A DNA stretch of 64,000 nucleotides from Rhynochetos jubatus (Eukaryota > Chordata > Aves > Eurypygiformes > Rhynochetidae), in contig CM050653.1 of assembly GCA_027574665.1 (NCBI GenBank), positions 13,786,664 through 13,850,663 on the forward strand, given 5' to 3'. The stretch's first letter is position 1. Each line of letters opens with the position of its first letter. The translations under genes and the position numbers were made by a program. Below the pieces are notes generated by a model. It was given only the letters and a program-made list of their open reading frames with translations. It did no database searches and was not told where the DNA came from. Below, one piece after another: positions 35,232 to 46,197 of the stretch.

Positions 35232-37503
35232 GTAACCCAAATTGTCAAAAAAAATGACAAGCTGGTGCTGTGGCCCAGAAGTTCAAAACACAAAGCTGAT
35301 ATGAAAACCAAATACATTTCACTGAAACTGGTTGTTTCATGTCAATCTTTAAAGGATTATAACAGTCTCATGGTCACAAAAGTTAGTGTCATGGTCATTC
35401 TTAAAAATTTCAAAATAATAAGAAACTGTAGGGTCTTTAAAATCCTCCAGTGAGTTGGCTCCTTTCCTTTGAATCTTCCTCCTGCCAAGATCTGTTATCT
35501 GTATGCTTGGCAGACATCACTGTGAGCAGAGCTGAGTATGTGCTCTGTCACGGTGAGGAGTCACCAGCTCCAAGAATACAGAAGTCATTTCTTGGAAGGA
35601 ATTGACAGCTTCTAGGAGGAAAAACACACTTGAATACCTTCACCTCAGATGGAAGTCAAGTTAAAAGGAAGGTAAAAAGACCCAAGAAAGTCAAAGTGAA
35701 TGGTCTGTGTACTGAAAACACTGAGTGGCCAGGATTTTCAGACTTAAAGACACCCTCTCCTAGAACTTGCCTGGGCCCTCAAAGCGGTGAGATCAAAGAG
35801 AATCACTCCTGAAAGCTGACTGAGGTTGGACAGTAAGTTGTAGTCTCCTGTTCCTCATGTACTCTCTAACCATTGCATATCCCTCTAACAAGTCTCAGCT
35901 TCATGCTTGGCTTTGACATCAGCAGGGTTACAATCCTCTACTTAACCAGTCGGTTTTTGTGGGAGGAGAAATGAAGGAATGAGGAAGGCAAACAGTGGTT
36001 GAGGCACAAAAGGCTGACAGGGAGACTGAAGTTGCATCCAAACTCTGATCGCCTTGGAGACAGTGTCTGGCTACTGAAGAGGGGCACCAGGATCAGTCAC
36101 CATGCTCTGGGCTGCCTGCAGCTGGGCTCTCAGCTCTGCTACCTCCATGTAGCTGGCATGAGTCCTTGACCATCCTTCTTCTTCCTCTGGCAAAACGTGT
36201 ATTTCTTTGCTTCAAATGTGTCCTATTTGGTTTTCATTAGAAAACCATTATAGAGTTACTATTCCTATTGCTGTTTCTTACCAGAGACATACTGGAAGGC
36301 AGCCTTGTCAACTTTTAATCTGCCATATGTCTGGGTAGTCTTCTCTATTTCTTTTAATTCCAGCTGCATGGTGACGAATAGTTTAATTTTGTCCTTTTTA
36401 AAGTCAGTCTTCAACATTTCCTGCCATCAATTACCAGTATTGGGAGGAAAATACACAACAACCTAATGTGATCAGTAGAAAAAAAAAGGTTTTGTATAAC
36501 CCTGTTATGTGAAAAACTTAAAAATAATAACAGCAATAACAATGAAGAGTACAATGATTTCAGCTCTGCTTTAATTCTGTTCTTGTCACTTTACCAATTT
36601 TTATCTCTTTTTCTATATACTTGTAGTTTCATCTGGTTGGTTTTTGTCTGTTCACCCTCTTTTATGGCCTATTGAAAAAGTCAGCTGAAATATTCCCTAA
36701 TTAGTGCAGTAGTGAAAAAAACCGACCTAGCAAGTGCTAAGTATACCTTAGGACAGTTTCATAATTGATACATAACTGTCATCACATATCATGTTCATAT
36801 TGTTTTCTCCTGCTGTAAGGATTTACACTTCAGGTACTTTATGCTTTCATAACAAGCCTCATAAACCCTTCGGGGACAAATTCTATCCTTAGCTTACACC
36901 AATACAAATTATGATGCCTTTCATCCACTCTTAGAATCAAACTTCAAAAAATCCCACAGTCAGAAAAGCAGATAGATAATTTTATCTATATGCCATAAAA
37001 ATGAAATAAACCCCTGTCTTTAGCAATCCTAGAGATTAGTAGTATTATTGTGTGCTCTACATAGCTTAACAGTAGCAAAATATCAAAACACTCAATGAAG
37101 AAGTAAAGCATCGAACAGTAGAATTCCATGTATTTTCTTAGTGTACCACCACTGTGCACAGACCAATGCAATGTGCTTATTCATGCGGAAAACAGACTGT
37201 TCAAAACTCTGCATTTATTCTTTCTTTTAATTTTTTTTATTTTCTGAAAAGCTGTTATATGTTGTAAAAAATGAAAGAAATACAGAGAAGCAGTTGCAGA
37301 CAATCTAGTAGTCATTCAAATGGCTTAAGGAAGACAGGATAGGCATTTGGTTCCTCACACATTACATAGAGAGAATTAAGCTTTTTTTAAGATAGCTAAG
37401 ATTTTCAAAGATTTCCAGGCCTAGAATTATGACCACCCAATCAAAGACCTGACAAACCATGGGAAATCCCGTAGTAATCTGCCTCTGGTCTATCATTAGA
37501 AAA

Positions 37504-37512
37504 ACTTACCTG
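37504..37512 (-). other. Candidate recursive splice site, minus strand
   Basis: On the minus strand CAACTTTTCAG is joined directly to GTAAGTTTTT, so an acceptor and a strong donor share one junction with no exon between. That is the form of a recursive splice site. The pyrimidine tract is short, which weakens the call. Confidence 0.2.
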
Positions 37513-38140
37513 AAAAGTTGCATGCAGGATCTGGTTCTACACTGGAAAGAAACACTTAAACAGAGACATAATAAATAGCACCTACAAGTGTTTGATGCCT
37601 GGGGTGCCCAACACTGAATTACCTCCACCACTTGTTGACAGTATGAGCTGGCTATGAAAGCTGACATGACGATGCCCACATGTCCTCACCTTTCTTGTTC
37701 AGGCACTTATATGTACTTCTCCTTGTATGTCCTCACTGAATCCTGAAAGCTCCACCACACCGTCAGAAAATGGACTTTTGTTGCAATTAATGATGAAAAA
37801 ATACCTTCATTGTTATCTTTGCCAGGATAACTCTTCAGAGAAGCTCTGTGGTCTCTTGAGCCTTGACTTGAAGATAGGTATTGTTCGAAAAATAGAATAA
37901 GACTGCAGCAAATAACAAGATAATTTACTTTCAAATGCCATATCATACTGCTTTCTTAGTCTTTGACAGTGTCCAGAATAAAATAGTAATGATGGTTTAC
38001 AAGAAAATAGGAAGATTGACCCATTAAGGTAACAGCTAGGGGACCAAAGAAATCTCACAAGCTGAAATGTCATTTAGTTTTTTTACTTCATTCATAGCTT
38101 GCTGAAGGATCTATCCATCTGACACTCCACTTTCATCCAG

Positions 38141-38190
38141 CAGTCAGCTGTGTCAGCTTGCAGTGTGCTGGTGTGTCTCCAGTAGCACAG
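38141..38190 (+). other. Candidate 50-nt exon
   Basis: The acceptor CTGACACTCCACTTTCATCCAG and the strong donor ACAG|GTGAGC bound 50 nt, opening CAGTCAGCTGTGTCAGC. Two of three frames are open, and one reads VSCVSLQCAGVSPVAQ. A second AG at 38182 would give an 8-nt version. No family is recognised. Confidence 0.2.
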
Positions 38191-40857
38191 GTGAGCAGGA
38201 TGTATGCTGAGGGAAAGAAAAACATTTAAAAAAATTAAATATCAAGTCATCTTCAATAGTAAGTGGATTCAGACTTTTTATTCTTTCAATATTTTAGTGA
38301 GATCTTCCCTTGTTCATTGGATCACAGTAAGAATTAACCTGAATTATTCTCAGCCTGAGAAGGTCAGTGTATCTATATTCAGAAGATGTGTATGTTTATA
38401 AGTGAGACAGCAGTGCAGTGCATGTGCTCTGTGTCATATGATGCGATTGTAGACAGACAGCTCAACTGTTGTCACTCCCATGATCTGCATGCAATAAGTC
38501 TGCACAAACTATACCTGCTTCACACTTGTGGGTGGGTTTTTTGAGGTTTTGGGGGATTTTTTTAATGCTTCATTGTGGTCACAAGCAAGCTTTTATCTGA
38601 AAATTTTCTTTAATGAAACCTCTCTTCTCATCAAGTCTGTAACTAGAAAAGAAAAACCTGAAAATTGAAAGCTGAGATATAGTGTGATAGGTGGAAAAAG
38701 ACTATTTGTAATTGAATCATTTCAGGGGTTTTCTGGTTTCTTGAGTTTTTTTCTTTATTTGCTTCTGTGTTTTGTAGTTGTTGTTTTCATTTCAACAGAA
38801 AAGCAAGCATTTGTAGAAAACACAAATCGGTTCCTTTCCACTGAGGCAAGTTAACTAACGTGAGCTGCCCTGCTCAGAAGTGCTGCACTAACTTGCATCT
38901 GTATGCTTCCAGGGTATTTATGCACAAGCTCTCATACTCATCTGTTGCATGTCAGCTTTTTTTCAAAGAAGCAAGGGAGTTTAAAGACGTAACTCAGAAT
39001 TTCTTGCTGATCTTAAGTGCTGTAGCAGTAAAAACTTTAAAGACAATTCAAAACAAACTATGACCGGGTTGTTGGTACTGGGACAAATTTAGCTAAAGAA
39101 AGAAAAGTTTACAGAACTTGGAGTCATTAAAAATTAAAAAAAACCTTTCTCCAACCTATTTTCTCTCCCACTCAGCGGGTGCAGTCTGTTTCTAGCTGCT
39201 GCAATGATGTATTGTAAACATCCAAAGCAGTGTATCCTTTTTCAGGTATGCAGTTGTGATTGCTTGCCAGCCCAGCAGTATGACAAACAGGAGCGATTTC
39301 AGGAATGTTTGCACTGCTCATTCCAGCCTTACAAGTAGATGCTATCAGAAAACAGATGACAGGATTGACTGTGTTATGTAAGGGGCAAGGAATCTGGAAG
39401 GGTTTACTGCAACCGAAACTCAAATTCCAAACACGGGCTCACATTTCAGGACACGTTGCTGTCTTCTGCAGCTCAGCAGCACCCTTCTGCGTGCAGAACA
39501 GGCACCCTGCGCGCAGCAGGGCAGGTCACCAGCTTGACCTCCCATTAGTCAGCTCAGGGCTGGTTCAGGGCTGGACAAAGTATGAAGTTGTCTACTGCAG
39601 GTCCTGTGTTGCACAAAATACAGGGGTGATACAAAATAGGGCACAACACAAACAAATCACTGACCACCCCCAGGAAACCCAGGGTGCGTGAGCTGGGGTT
39701 GCCTGTTAGCCTGCCAGAACAAGGGTGAAAGAAGAAACCAGATGCTAACTGCCCATGGTGCTGTTCAGGTGGGTGTTTTACTCAAGGTTGGCACTTGCTG
39801 CATACAGGTTGCTCTTTCAATAAAGCAGAACTGTGTTCCTCTGGCCTTTAATAAATTCTTTGTTCTAGAAGACTGCATTTTAATTTTTATAGACGTTACA
39901 ATTGAAATATATTTTATAAAGTACGTAGAGAAGAAAGCAGTAATAATGTTGGCTTCAAGTCTACAAATACATTAAGCTTGTAAAGGAGTTTTATTTGGCC
40001 TAATGAAATCACTGGAATCTTTACAGGACCATGCAGAGCAGGACAGAACTGTGCTCTGAATTTAATCCCAAGTTTCTCACATGTTAAAATGAGAGTTTTC
40101 CCATTTATTCAGTCAGACACAGTCATACCAAATCATGAATCAAAAGGAACTACCATATGTAGCAGAACAAATTAATACCTCTATGTGGCTTCATATTCTT
40201 CTTAAAAGTTCCTCATGATGTTGAAATTACTGTTACAAAAATAAACATGGATCTTCATGAATTTTGTACTGAATAATCATTTTTTCCATGTTATCATTTT
40301 AAGTCTTACACTAAGCAAAGCATGCATCACGTTGCATGAAGAATCAGGATATGAAAGATTGTTATTTTTAAAATACATCCTATGGGTACAGCAAGTGAGA
40401 TGGCTCTATCCTATCACTTCAAGGATTTAGTGATATGTCCAACATTTACATCTTTTTGTGTTCACTTTTTCTTATATATATAAAATTCTTTATTGATGCA
40501 GTGGTAGATCACAGCAATGGCTGTTCATTTTTGCCTGATAAGCCTGTGATTTATTGCAAAGAATCAAATATTTATTAATCATTTGAGCTCAGGATATGAA
40601 ATAATTTTTCAAGTTGTCCAGCTGAGCGCATCCGGTTAAGTTTTCCCATCAATTGTAAGAGATGGTATAAACTTGGCCCTGAATGTCAATCTGTCTTCAG
40701 GAACAGTTTTAATTTCAATCTCAACCTCTGCATCAATGCTTAGACAGTGAGTTATGAATTTTCAGTCTCCTAGCAGGACAAGTCCTTCACAAGTTCACTT
40801 CTGATATCAGAAGTAAGATCAAGCAGATTTTCTTAGTTTGATAAAATGTCTCTAACT

Positions 40858-40873
40858 AAAAAAAAAAAAAAAT
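40858..40873 (+). repeat. Poly-A tract, 16 A
   Basis: A run of 16 A followed by TTAAAAAA and further A-rich sequence. It is low complexity, and no element is recognised upstream. Confidence 0.88.
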
Positions 40874-41989
40874 TAAAAAAACAAACCCCAAAATAAAAAA
40901 GCCTCAGCTATTTCTTCTGAGATGGACCTCTTATCTCATGGATATCTGTATCTGCAGACCAAGAACCCTTTCAAGCAAATTCATTCTGTTAATAATTCCT
41001 ATAGGACAAATACCATTATCAACCTGTTTTCTGAAGTGACAGTTTTAATGTTAAGAAACACCATTAGTACCTAATTCAATGTCAGACCAATATGACTGTT
41101 GTAGAACAAGACGGAAACTAATCAGTTAAATATATTGCTTTAAATTGATTGAATTAAGAAAGCAAAGATTTCCTGATGTAGAAGATTTGTATTATGTTAC
41201 TACAAAGGCAGACACATTCCAATGGCAAGCCTCTGATAAAGAAATAGCAAGTAATTTCTATAAAACTTTTGGAGAAGTTCTAGACATGCTGTCACAGGAA
41301 ACCAAAAGATTTTAACATAAATCAACGTATCTAACTACATTAAATGTTTCTTTACTGAAGTCTTGGATTTCCTAAGCATTTCAATTGTGTTTTGCACCAG
41401 TATGCTGGCAGAATGACATTTATAATAAAAGATTATGTTTTGCTTTGCAAAATGTGATAAAATATTAGGGAGAAAAATCTTTTGAACATAAATTTATCTA
41501 TTTTCATTAAATTTCTCCACATTTTCGGGTTTTTTTTTTAACAATGATCAGTTGTGTGGTTCCCATACACCAAAAATCCCAATATAAAGTACTGTTTAAA
41601 ATTAAGACATGAAAATTAAATAACCATTTATAGATTAAGTTATAGCATACTACAAAGAAAATTTCCTACTTTTCACCCTATTTTTTTATTTAAGTCTTTA
41701 AATTCAGAAAAAGATCAACAACAACATCCAATTTTTATGGCATAGGTTACCAATCAATTTAATTTTTTTAAAATACCATTGACTGAGTAACAAACTTTTT
41801 TAAAAAATGGGTTTATATCCAAAATCATTCTTTTTACTTATGGATTTTATATCTAATGGATAGCAAAACCTTGCATATCTTTTCCAATCCTAATTTTCCA
41901 GCCCATATGTCATTCTGTAGTCTGTGTGATTAGTAATGTTTTCATAAAGTAAATCTAGAAGGCAATATAAAATATTGAAACAAGTGAAA

Positions 41990-42192
41990 ATAGAATGGAA
42001 TCTTTCAGTTGGAAAGGACCTACAACAATCATCTAGTCCAACTGCCTGACCAAAAGTTATAGCATTGTCCAAATGCTCTTAAACACTGAAACACTTGAGG
42101 CATCGACCACGCCTCTAGGGAGCCTGTTCCAGTGTTTGACCACCATCTTGGAAACCTTTCCTAATGTCCAGTATTAACCTCCCATGTTGCTG
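41990..42192 (-). mobile_element. Old CR1 fragment, 3' end only
   Basis: Read on the minus strand, this is a CR1 3' end of an older subfamily. On the plus strand one sees GTTGGAAAGGACCTACAA, then CATCTAGTCCAACTGCC, then GGCATCGACCACGCCTCTA and AGCCTGTTCCAGTGTTTGA, all familiar CR1 lines. It is 5'-truncated and diverged, with a small deletion near CACCATCTTGGAAACC. No ORF2 remains. Confidence 0.88.
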
Positions 42193-42997
42193 TTACTAGA
42201 AGTTTTTTTAAAATTTAAAGAAACAAACTGTTGGCCCATTCTGATCTGGTTTTCTATAATAATAACAACAATAATGTTAAATTTAATCTACATTCACATT
42301 TTATTATTGTGGTCTTGCTACCATTTTCTGCTACTTACCTTGACCTAGCTCTATCAACTTCAAAATGGCTTTACTAATCCACATCAGCTAAAGATTGTTT
42401 TCGGAGAATAAATGTTCTATATGAATTTTGGGCATCAGTCTGCAAAAAGAGTTATCATTTACTGTACAATCATCATTGCTAAAATACAGTTGTTCATAAT
42501 GTTATTCTTTCAGAAAGGAGACTGCTGTATTTCCAAAGAGTCCCAGGCCTGCGTGATCAAATTTCTCCAGTAACAGTGAGCTGATGGTCAGCATTTTGAA
42601 GCAGCTCAGGCACAATGCAAGAGCACTCCATCAGTTCAGGAACCTTCCAGCTCCAGGGATATGGAGCTCACCCAGTAAACAGTCAGGGACTTGCTGCCCG
42701 TTCTGTTGGCACCTGCTGTTACACCCCAGACAGCTGCTCCCTTCACCCTCTTATCAGGTGTTTTATAGTTCTGAAGGCCAAGTTGAATTTCCCTAGACGA
42801 ACCACAAAAGCATCTCTTCTAAATCTGAAGTGTGACTTGGGGTGTCTTTTCACACCATATTCTCTCAAATTCTGTCTGTGTGACTGCACATTCATATGCA
42901 GATAGTTACACCCTCCCTCTACCTGTCTGTAAAACGAAACCTTGGGAAAATTTTAACAGATGAGAGTCCTTCCTCCCAACCCCATCTCTTATTGTGC
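42193..42997. other. Unique spacer before second LTR
   Basis: No gene is seen. Two overlapping plus-strand frames at about 42584-42905 are proline- and serine-rich and match nothing I recognise. I read this as a slightly GC-richer non-coding stretch. Confidence 0.65.
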
Positions 42998-43270
42998 TGT
43001 TATTGGGTGGGATAGAATTAATTTTCTTCACAGTAGCTGGTATTGGGGCTGTGTTTTGCATTTGTGCTAAAAACCAGTGTTGATAACACAGAGATGTTTT
43101 CCTTACTGCTGAGCAGTGCATACACAGAGTCAAGGCCTTTTCCACTCCTCACCCCACCCCACTAACGAGTAAGTTGGGGTTGCACAAGAAGGTGGGACGG
43201 GACACAGTTGGGACAGCTGACCCCACCTGACCAAAGGGATATCCCATACCATATGACATCATGCTGAGCA

Positions 43271-43277
43271 TATAAAG
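43271..43277 (+). promoter_or_regulatory. TATA box of second LTR
   Basis: TATAAAG lies 273 bp inside the LTR, after a TGACATCATGC that resembles a CRE/AP-1 site. Expected initiation is about 43300 on the plus strand. The arrangement is that of an LTR core promoter; present activity is unknown. Confidence 0.55.
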
Positions 43278-43320
43278 CTGAGGGGAAAAAAGGAAGGTGG
43301 ACATGTTCAGAATGTTGGTG

Positions 43321-43339
43321 TTTGTCTTCCCAGGTAAGT
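43321..43339 (+). other. Candidate recursive splice site inside LTR
   Basis: TTTGTCTTCCCAG is joined directly to GTAAGTG, a pyrimidine tract, CAG acceptor and perfect donor at one junction. From memory the family usually reads CCCAAGTAAC here, so two point changes would have made the site in this copy. It lies about 50 nt past the TATA box, so it could also act as a donor for LTR-started transcripts. Confidence 0.35.
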
Positions 43340-44080
43340 GTTACACGTGATGGAGCCCTGCTTTATTGCCAGTGGGAAGCAGTGCATGAATTTCTGGTTT
43401 TGCTTTGCTTGTGTGTGCAGCTTTTGCTTTACCTATCAAACTGTCTTTATCTCAACCCACGAGTTTTCTCACTTTCCCCCTTATGATTCTCTTTCTTATC
43501 TCGCATGGGGTGAGTGAGCAAACGACTGTGTGGGGTTGAGCTGCTGGCTTAGGTTGAACCATGACATTTATAAAGTCTGATTAACATGGGCACTATCACA
43601 CTGTAAACATCTACATTAGCAGACAAATAAGAGCTGTTTCATCTTGATGTCATGACTGTCTCCTCCTGACCATGTAGACAGAGGTAAATGCTCACAAACT
43701 TCTCTGTATTTTGCTATATCCATGCATGAAAATAAGTGGGAAGTTTTGATACCAGAAGTCAATAATTATAGATTGGGTTAGATCAGTGTTCATGTGTGGA
43801 GCTGAAAGGCTGCGTTCACCTCTCATGTGGCTTCAGTGTTTTCAGGGCTTTGCATTGGCTCATAAGCCTGCAAAGGGGATGGCTCCCAATTCTCATCTGG
43901 TTTATGTTTGGGGGTTTTGGCAGGATAATGTATTATCTGATTTGAAAGAATTATGTTTTATGGCAGTTAAGCTTTTTTGGATTTAGGAGATTTACCAAGT
44001 AATTGTCTTTCCCAGAGTCTGCAGGATTTTTTCCTCAATAGAGAGTCTTCAGTACAGTTAAATATTTCATTGTATATGTT

Positions 44081-44099
44081 ATTTGTATTCCAGGTAAGT
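44081..44099 (+). other. Candidate recursive splice site
   Basis: ATTTGTATTCCAG is joined directly to GTAAGTC. Upstream (44066-44080) it is T-rich with one purine interruption. Like the LTR site 760 bp before it, it matches the (Y)nCAG|GTAAGT pattern of zero-length splice relays in long introns. It is in unique DNA, so cross-species conservation can be tested directly. Confidence 0.35.
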
Positions 44100-44510
44100 C
44101 TGGTTTATTTTCCTGAACAGCTATGTAGCTACATAAAATTTAATAGTGTACCTTTCCTCTTTGTAGCTGCATCAGTAATCATCTTTATAGACACCTTGAT
44201 AACATGATACCACTTCACATACTAATAAAAGAGAAAATCTGATATTATCAAATACTATTTACAGCTAACATGCTTGCAATATATGCAAGACATTAGAGAA
44301 AATAAAAAGTCACTCTTTTCCTAAGTTTCTGATGTGTGCAGACAGAAAAAGGCTTTTGCTGTAATGGGATATTCTTGTAGTAATGTTTTTCAGTTATCTA
44401 GACTGCTTGTAAGTGAGGACATTTCAGACTGTCAGTGGTCATGGGTGTACAGGAGAAATAAAAAGCTGTGAAAGCCAAAGAAATCAAATGGCTGCTGTGA
44501 TTGACCGTGC

Positions 44511-44586
44511 TTTGAGCAAAGGGTTGGACTAGACATTCTCTGGAGTTGCCTTCCCTCCTTAGTGGACCTGAGACTGTGATTCTGCA
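44511..44586 (+). mobile_element. Short CR1 3'-end scrap
   Basis: GAGCAAAGGGTTGGACTAGA, then TTCTCTGGAGTTGCCTTCC and a closing GACTGTGATTCTG match the last ~75 bp of CR1 with many changes. It is an old, 5'-truncated copy. Confidence 0.6.
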
Positions 44587-46121
44587 GATCTTAAGCTCAA
44601 GGTATATCTATATGCAAATTCTTTTTCTCAATAAATCTTTTTTTTCCTGCAGAAAGGACTCTGATTCTGTATTTTATGACAATCAAGAATTAATTTCCCT
44701 ATTTCGAGCTTATTGCTTATTATGCTCTCAAGAGAAAATGTGAATTCAAAGGTTTCAGCTTGAGAAAAGGAGGAGAAAACAGAGCATAAGAAATTTTGCA
44801 TCTGTGGCATTTACCACTGCTACAATAATCCAGATCTAACTCTCCCTTGGAATTAGCACACCCTCAGCATGATCTCCATTTGAACACAGAGTGATCATAA
44901 TTGTTGTGATTTACATCTGACAGCTGGGATTATCCCCAAGGAGTTTGGTCTGGAGTCAGTGTCTCTCAAAAGGATTGATGACCACTAAAGCAATGGCATT
45001 ATTAAATTTAAAGGGAAAAAAGCCAATGTTTTACTAGTGACCATTTAATCTGGAAAGAAAGCAGCATTGAAACACTCGCCCTCTCTTCATCATGCAATTA
45101 CACTTTTGACAAACTCTTGGTTCCAGTTGCCTTATATGGCTCGAACAGAAATAGCATGCAGCCAGCCCAGTATATTTCTGTCAGCCTTTAAAAGCTCATT
45201 CAGCTCCATTGTAGGATTAACTATGTTTTGGTGAATAACTAGCTAAGGATTTAAAAATCAATTTAATCCTTCATTAAAACACAGGCTCCTCACCTTCTTC
45301 TGATATGCTTAAAATGTCAGAATACAATTGACTACATGTGACTGAACCAAGTTGAAAACTATTTTTCTCATTAACTTTTTAATTTTGTCCGTAAACTGTC
45401 TAACATGTGGAACAAAAAAACTTTCTAACCATGAATATTTTTACATTTTTGAGGGAACTTTGGCTTTTCTGAGATCAGATTGTGAAACTGTGGATGCAGA
45501 TCCTAAACTAGCATTTCCATAGTTCCTCTCCAGTCAGAGAAATATCATGGATATAAAACAGACAATGATCTGATGAAACACAAAGAGAGGGGAGTAAATC
45601 AAGGAGCTGTCAGCTTCATCTTTGCCTGCTTTGCTTTTAACACAGAGAGATTACGCACTAGAATGATGCACAACAATCAAATGATGCATAAACATAGAAA
45701 CAAGTGGGGTTATTTGGTAACATCTTATGTATTTTTCAAAATATCAATTATACTTTGCTATTTTCCTATTACAGAAAAAACTTTCTAAAGGTGGGACTCT
45801 AAACATACCACTATAAAACTCTCTATGGGCAGATTGTGTTAAAAAAAAGGAATGGAGCACCATGAATAGTTGACCAAAATATTTGCATGGAACCAATAAT
45901 ATGTTCGTATGTATAGCTGTGACTGTTCAATAGAAGTTAATAAAGATGAGAGTCAGGTGGTGCATGCGATTTCATTATGGACACAAATGTGTGTCTCTTT
46001 CCTTATTGTTATATTGTTCCTGAAGAACCTGCCTAGGAAACTGCAGCTACCATCTCCCGCTTGTAAGGAATACAGCAAAATAAAAGTAGAAGGCATATCT
46101 GAGTCTCTGGATTTAATAAGA

Positions 46122-46197
46122 TCAGGCTATGCAATGTGGGATCAAGCTCCTGAACTTCATTAGCTCTGACAGTTCCACTAACAGATATTTACAAGTT
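46122..46197 (-). other. Candidate terminal exon behind the strongest acceptor
   Basis: On the minus strand about 45 nt of nearly pure pyrimidine (ACTTTTTCTTTTTTTCCTC, then TTTCCTTTTGCTTCC) ends TTACAG. The only open frame after it reads TCKYLLVELSELMKF, then RSLIPHCIA and TGA. No donor lies before the stop and no nearby polyadenylation signal is evident. The acceptor is convincing as sequence; the exon is not proven. Confidence 0.22.

Larger units (their letters stand above)
31831..41989. other. Unique AT-rich DNA, no recognisable gene
   Basis: Nothing here is a known transposon. Listed points are an A15 tract, an unassigned minus-strand frame at 33789-33983, exon-like segments at 35203-35231 and 38141-38190, a minus-strand AG|GTAAGT site at 37504-37512 and an A16 tract at 40858-40873. 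Slightly GC-richer patches at 35480-36180 and 39440-39720 were read on both strands without finding a gene or repeat family. Confidence 0.65.
42998..43566 (+). mobile_element. Solo LTR, second avian ERVL-like family
   Basis: It opens TGTTATTGGGTGGGATAG and closes GGTTGAACCATGACA: TG...CA ends over 569 bp. The recognisable inner lines are GGGACAGCTGACCCCACC, GCATATAAAGCTGAGG and TCTCAACCCACGAGTTTTC. I recall this as a widespread avian LTR, probably ERVL type; the name was not checked. A TATA box lies at 43271-43277. There is no internal retroviral sequence and no partner LTR, so it is a solo LTR. The flanking 5-mers (TGTGC, TTTAT) do not match, so the duplication is lost or the ends are slightly misplaced. 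Confidence 0.85.

Noticed and set aside
35480..36180. GC-richer patch as an unrecognised LTR
   Set aside because: No TG...CA ends, TATA box or duplicated flank could be found.
39210..39225. TGTAAACATCC, the start of the miR-30 family
   Set aside because: The rest of the mature sequence differs and no complementary arm lies within hairpin distance.
39236..39252. CCTTTTTCAG|GTATGC, another acceptor-donor junction
   Set aside because: The donor is weaker (GTATGC) and downstream sequence offers no support; kept below the cut used for recursive sites.
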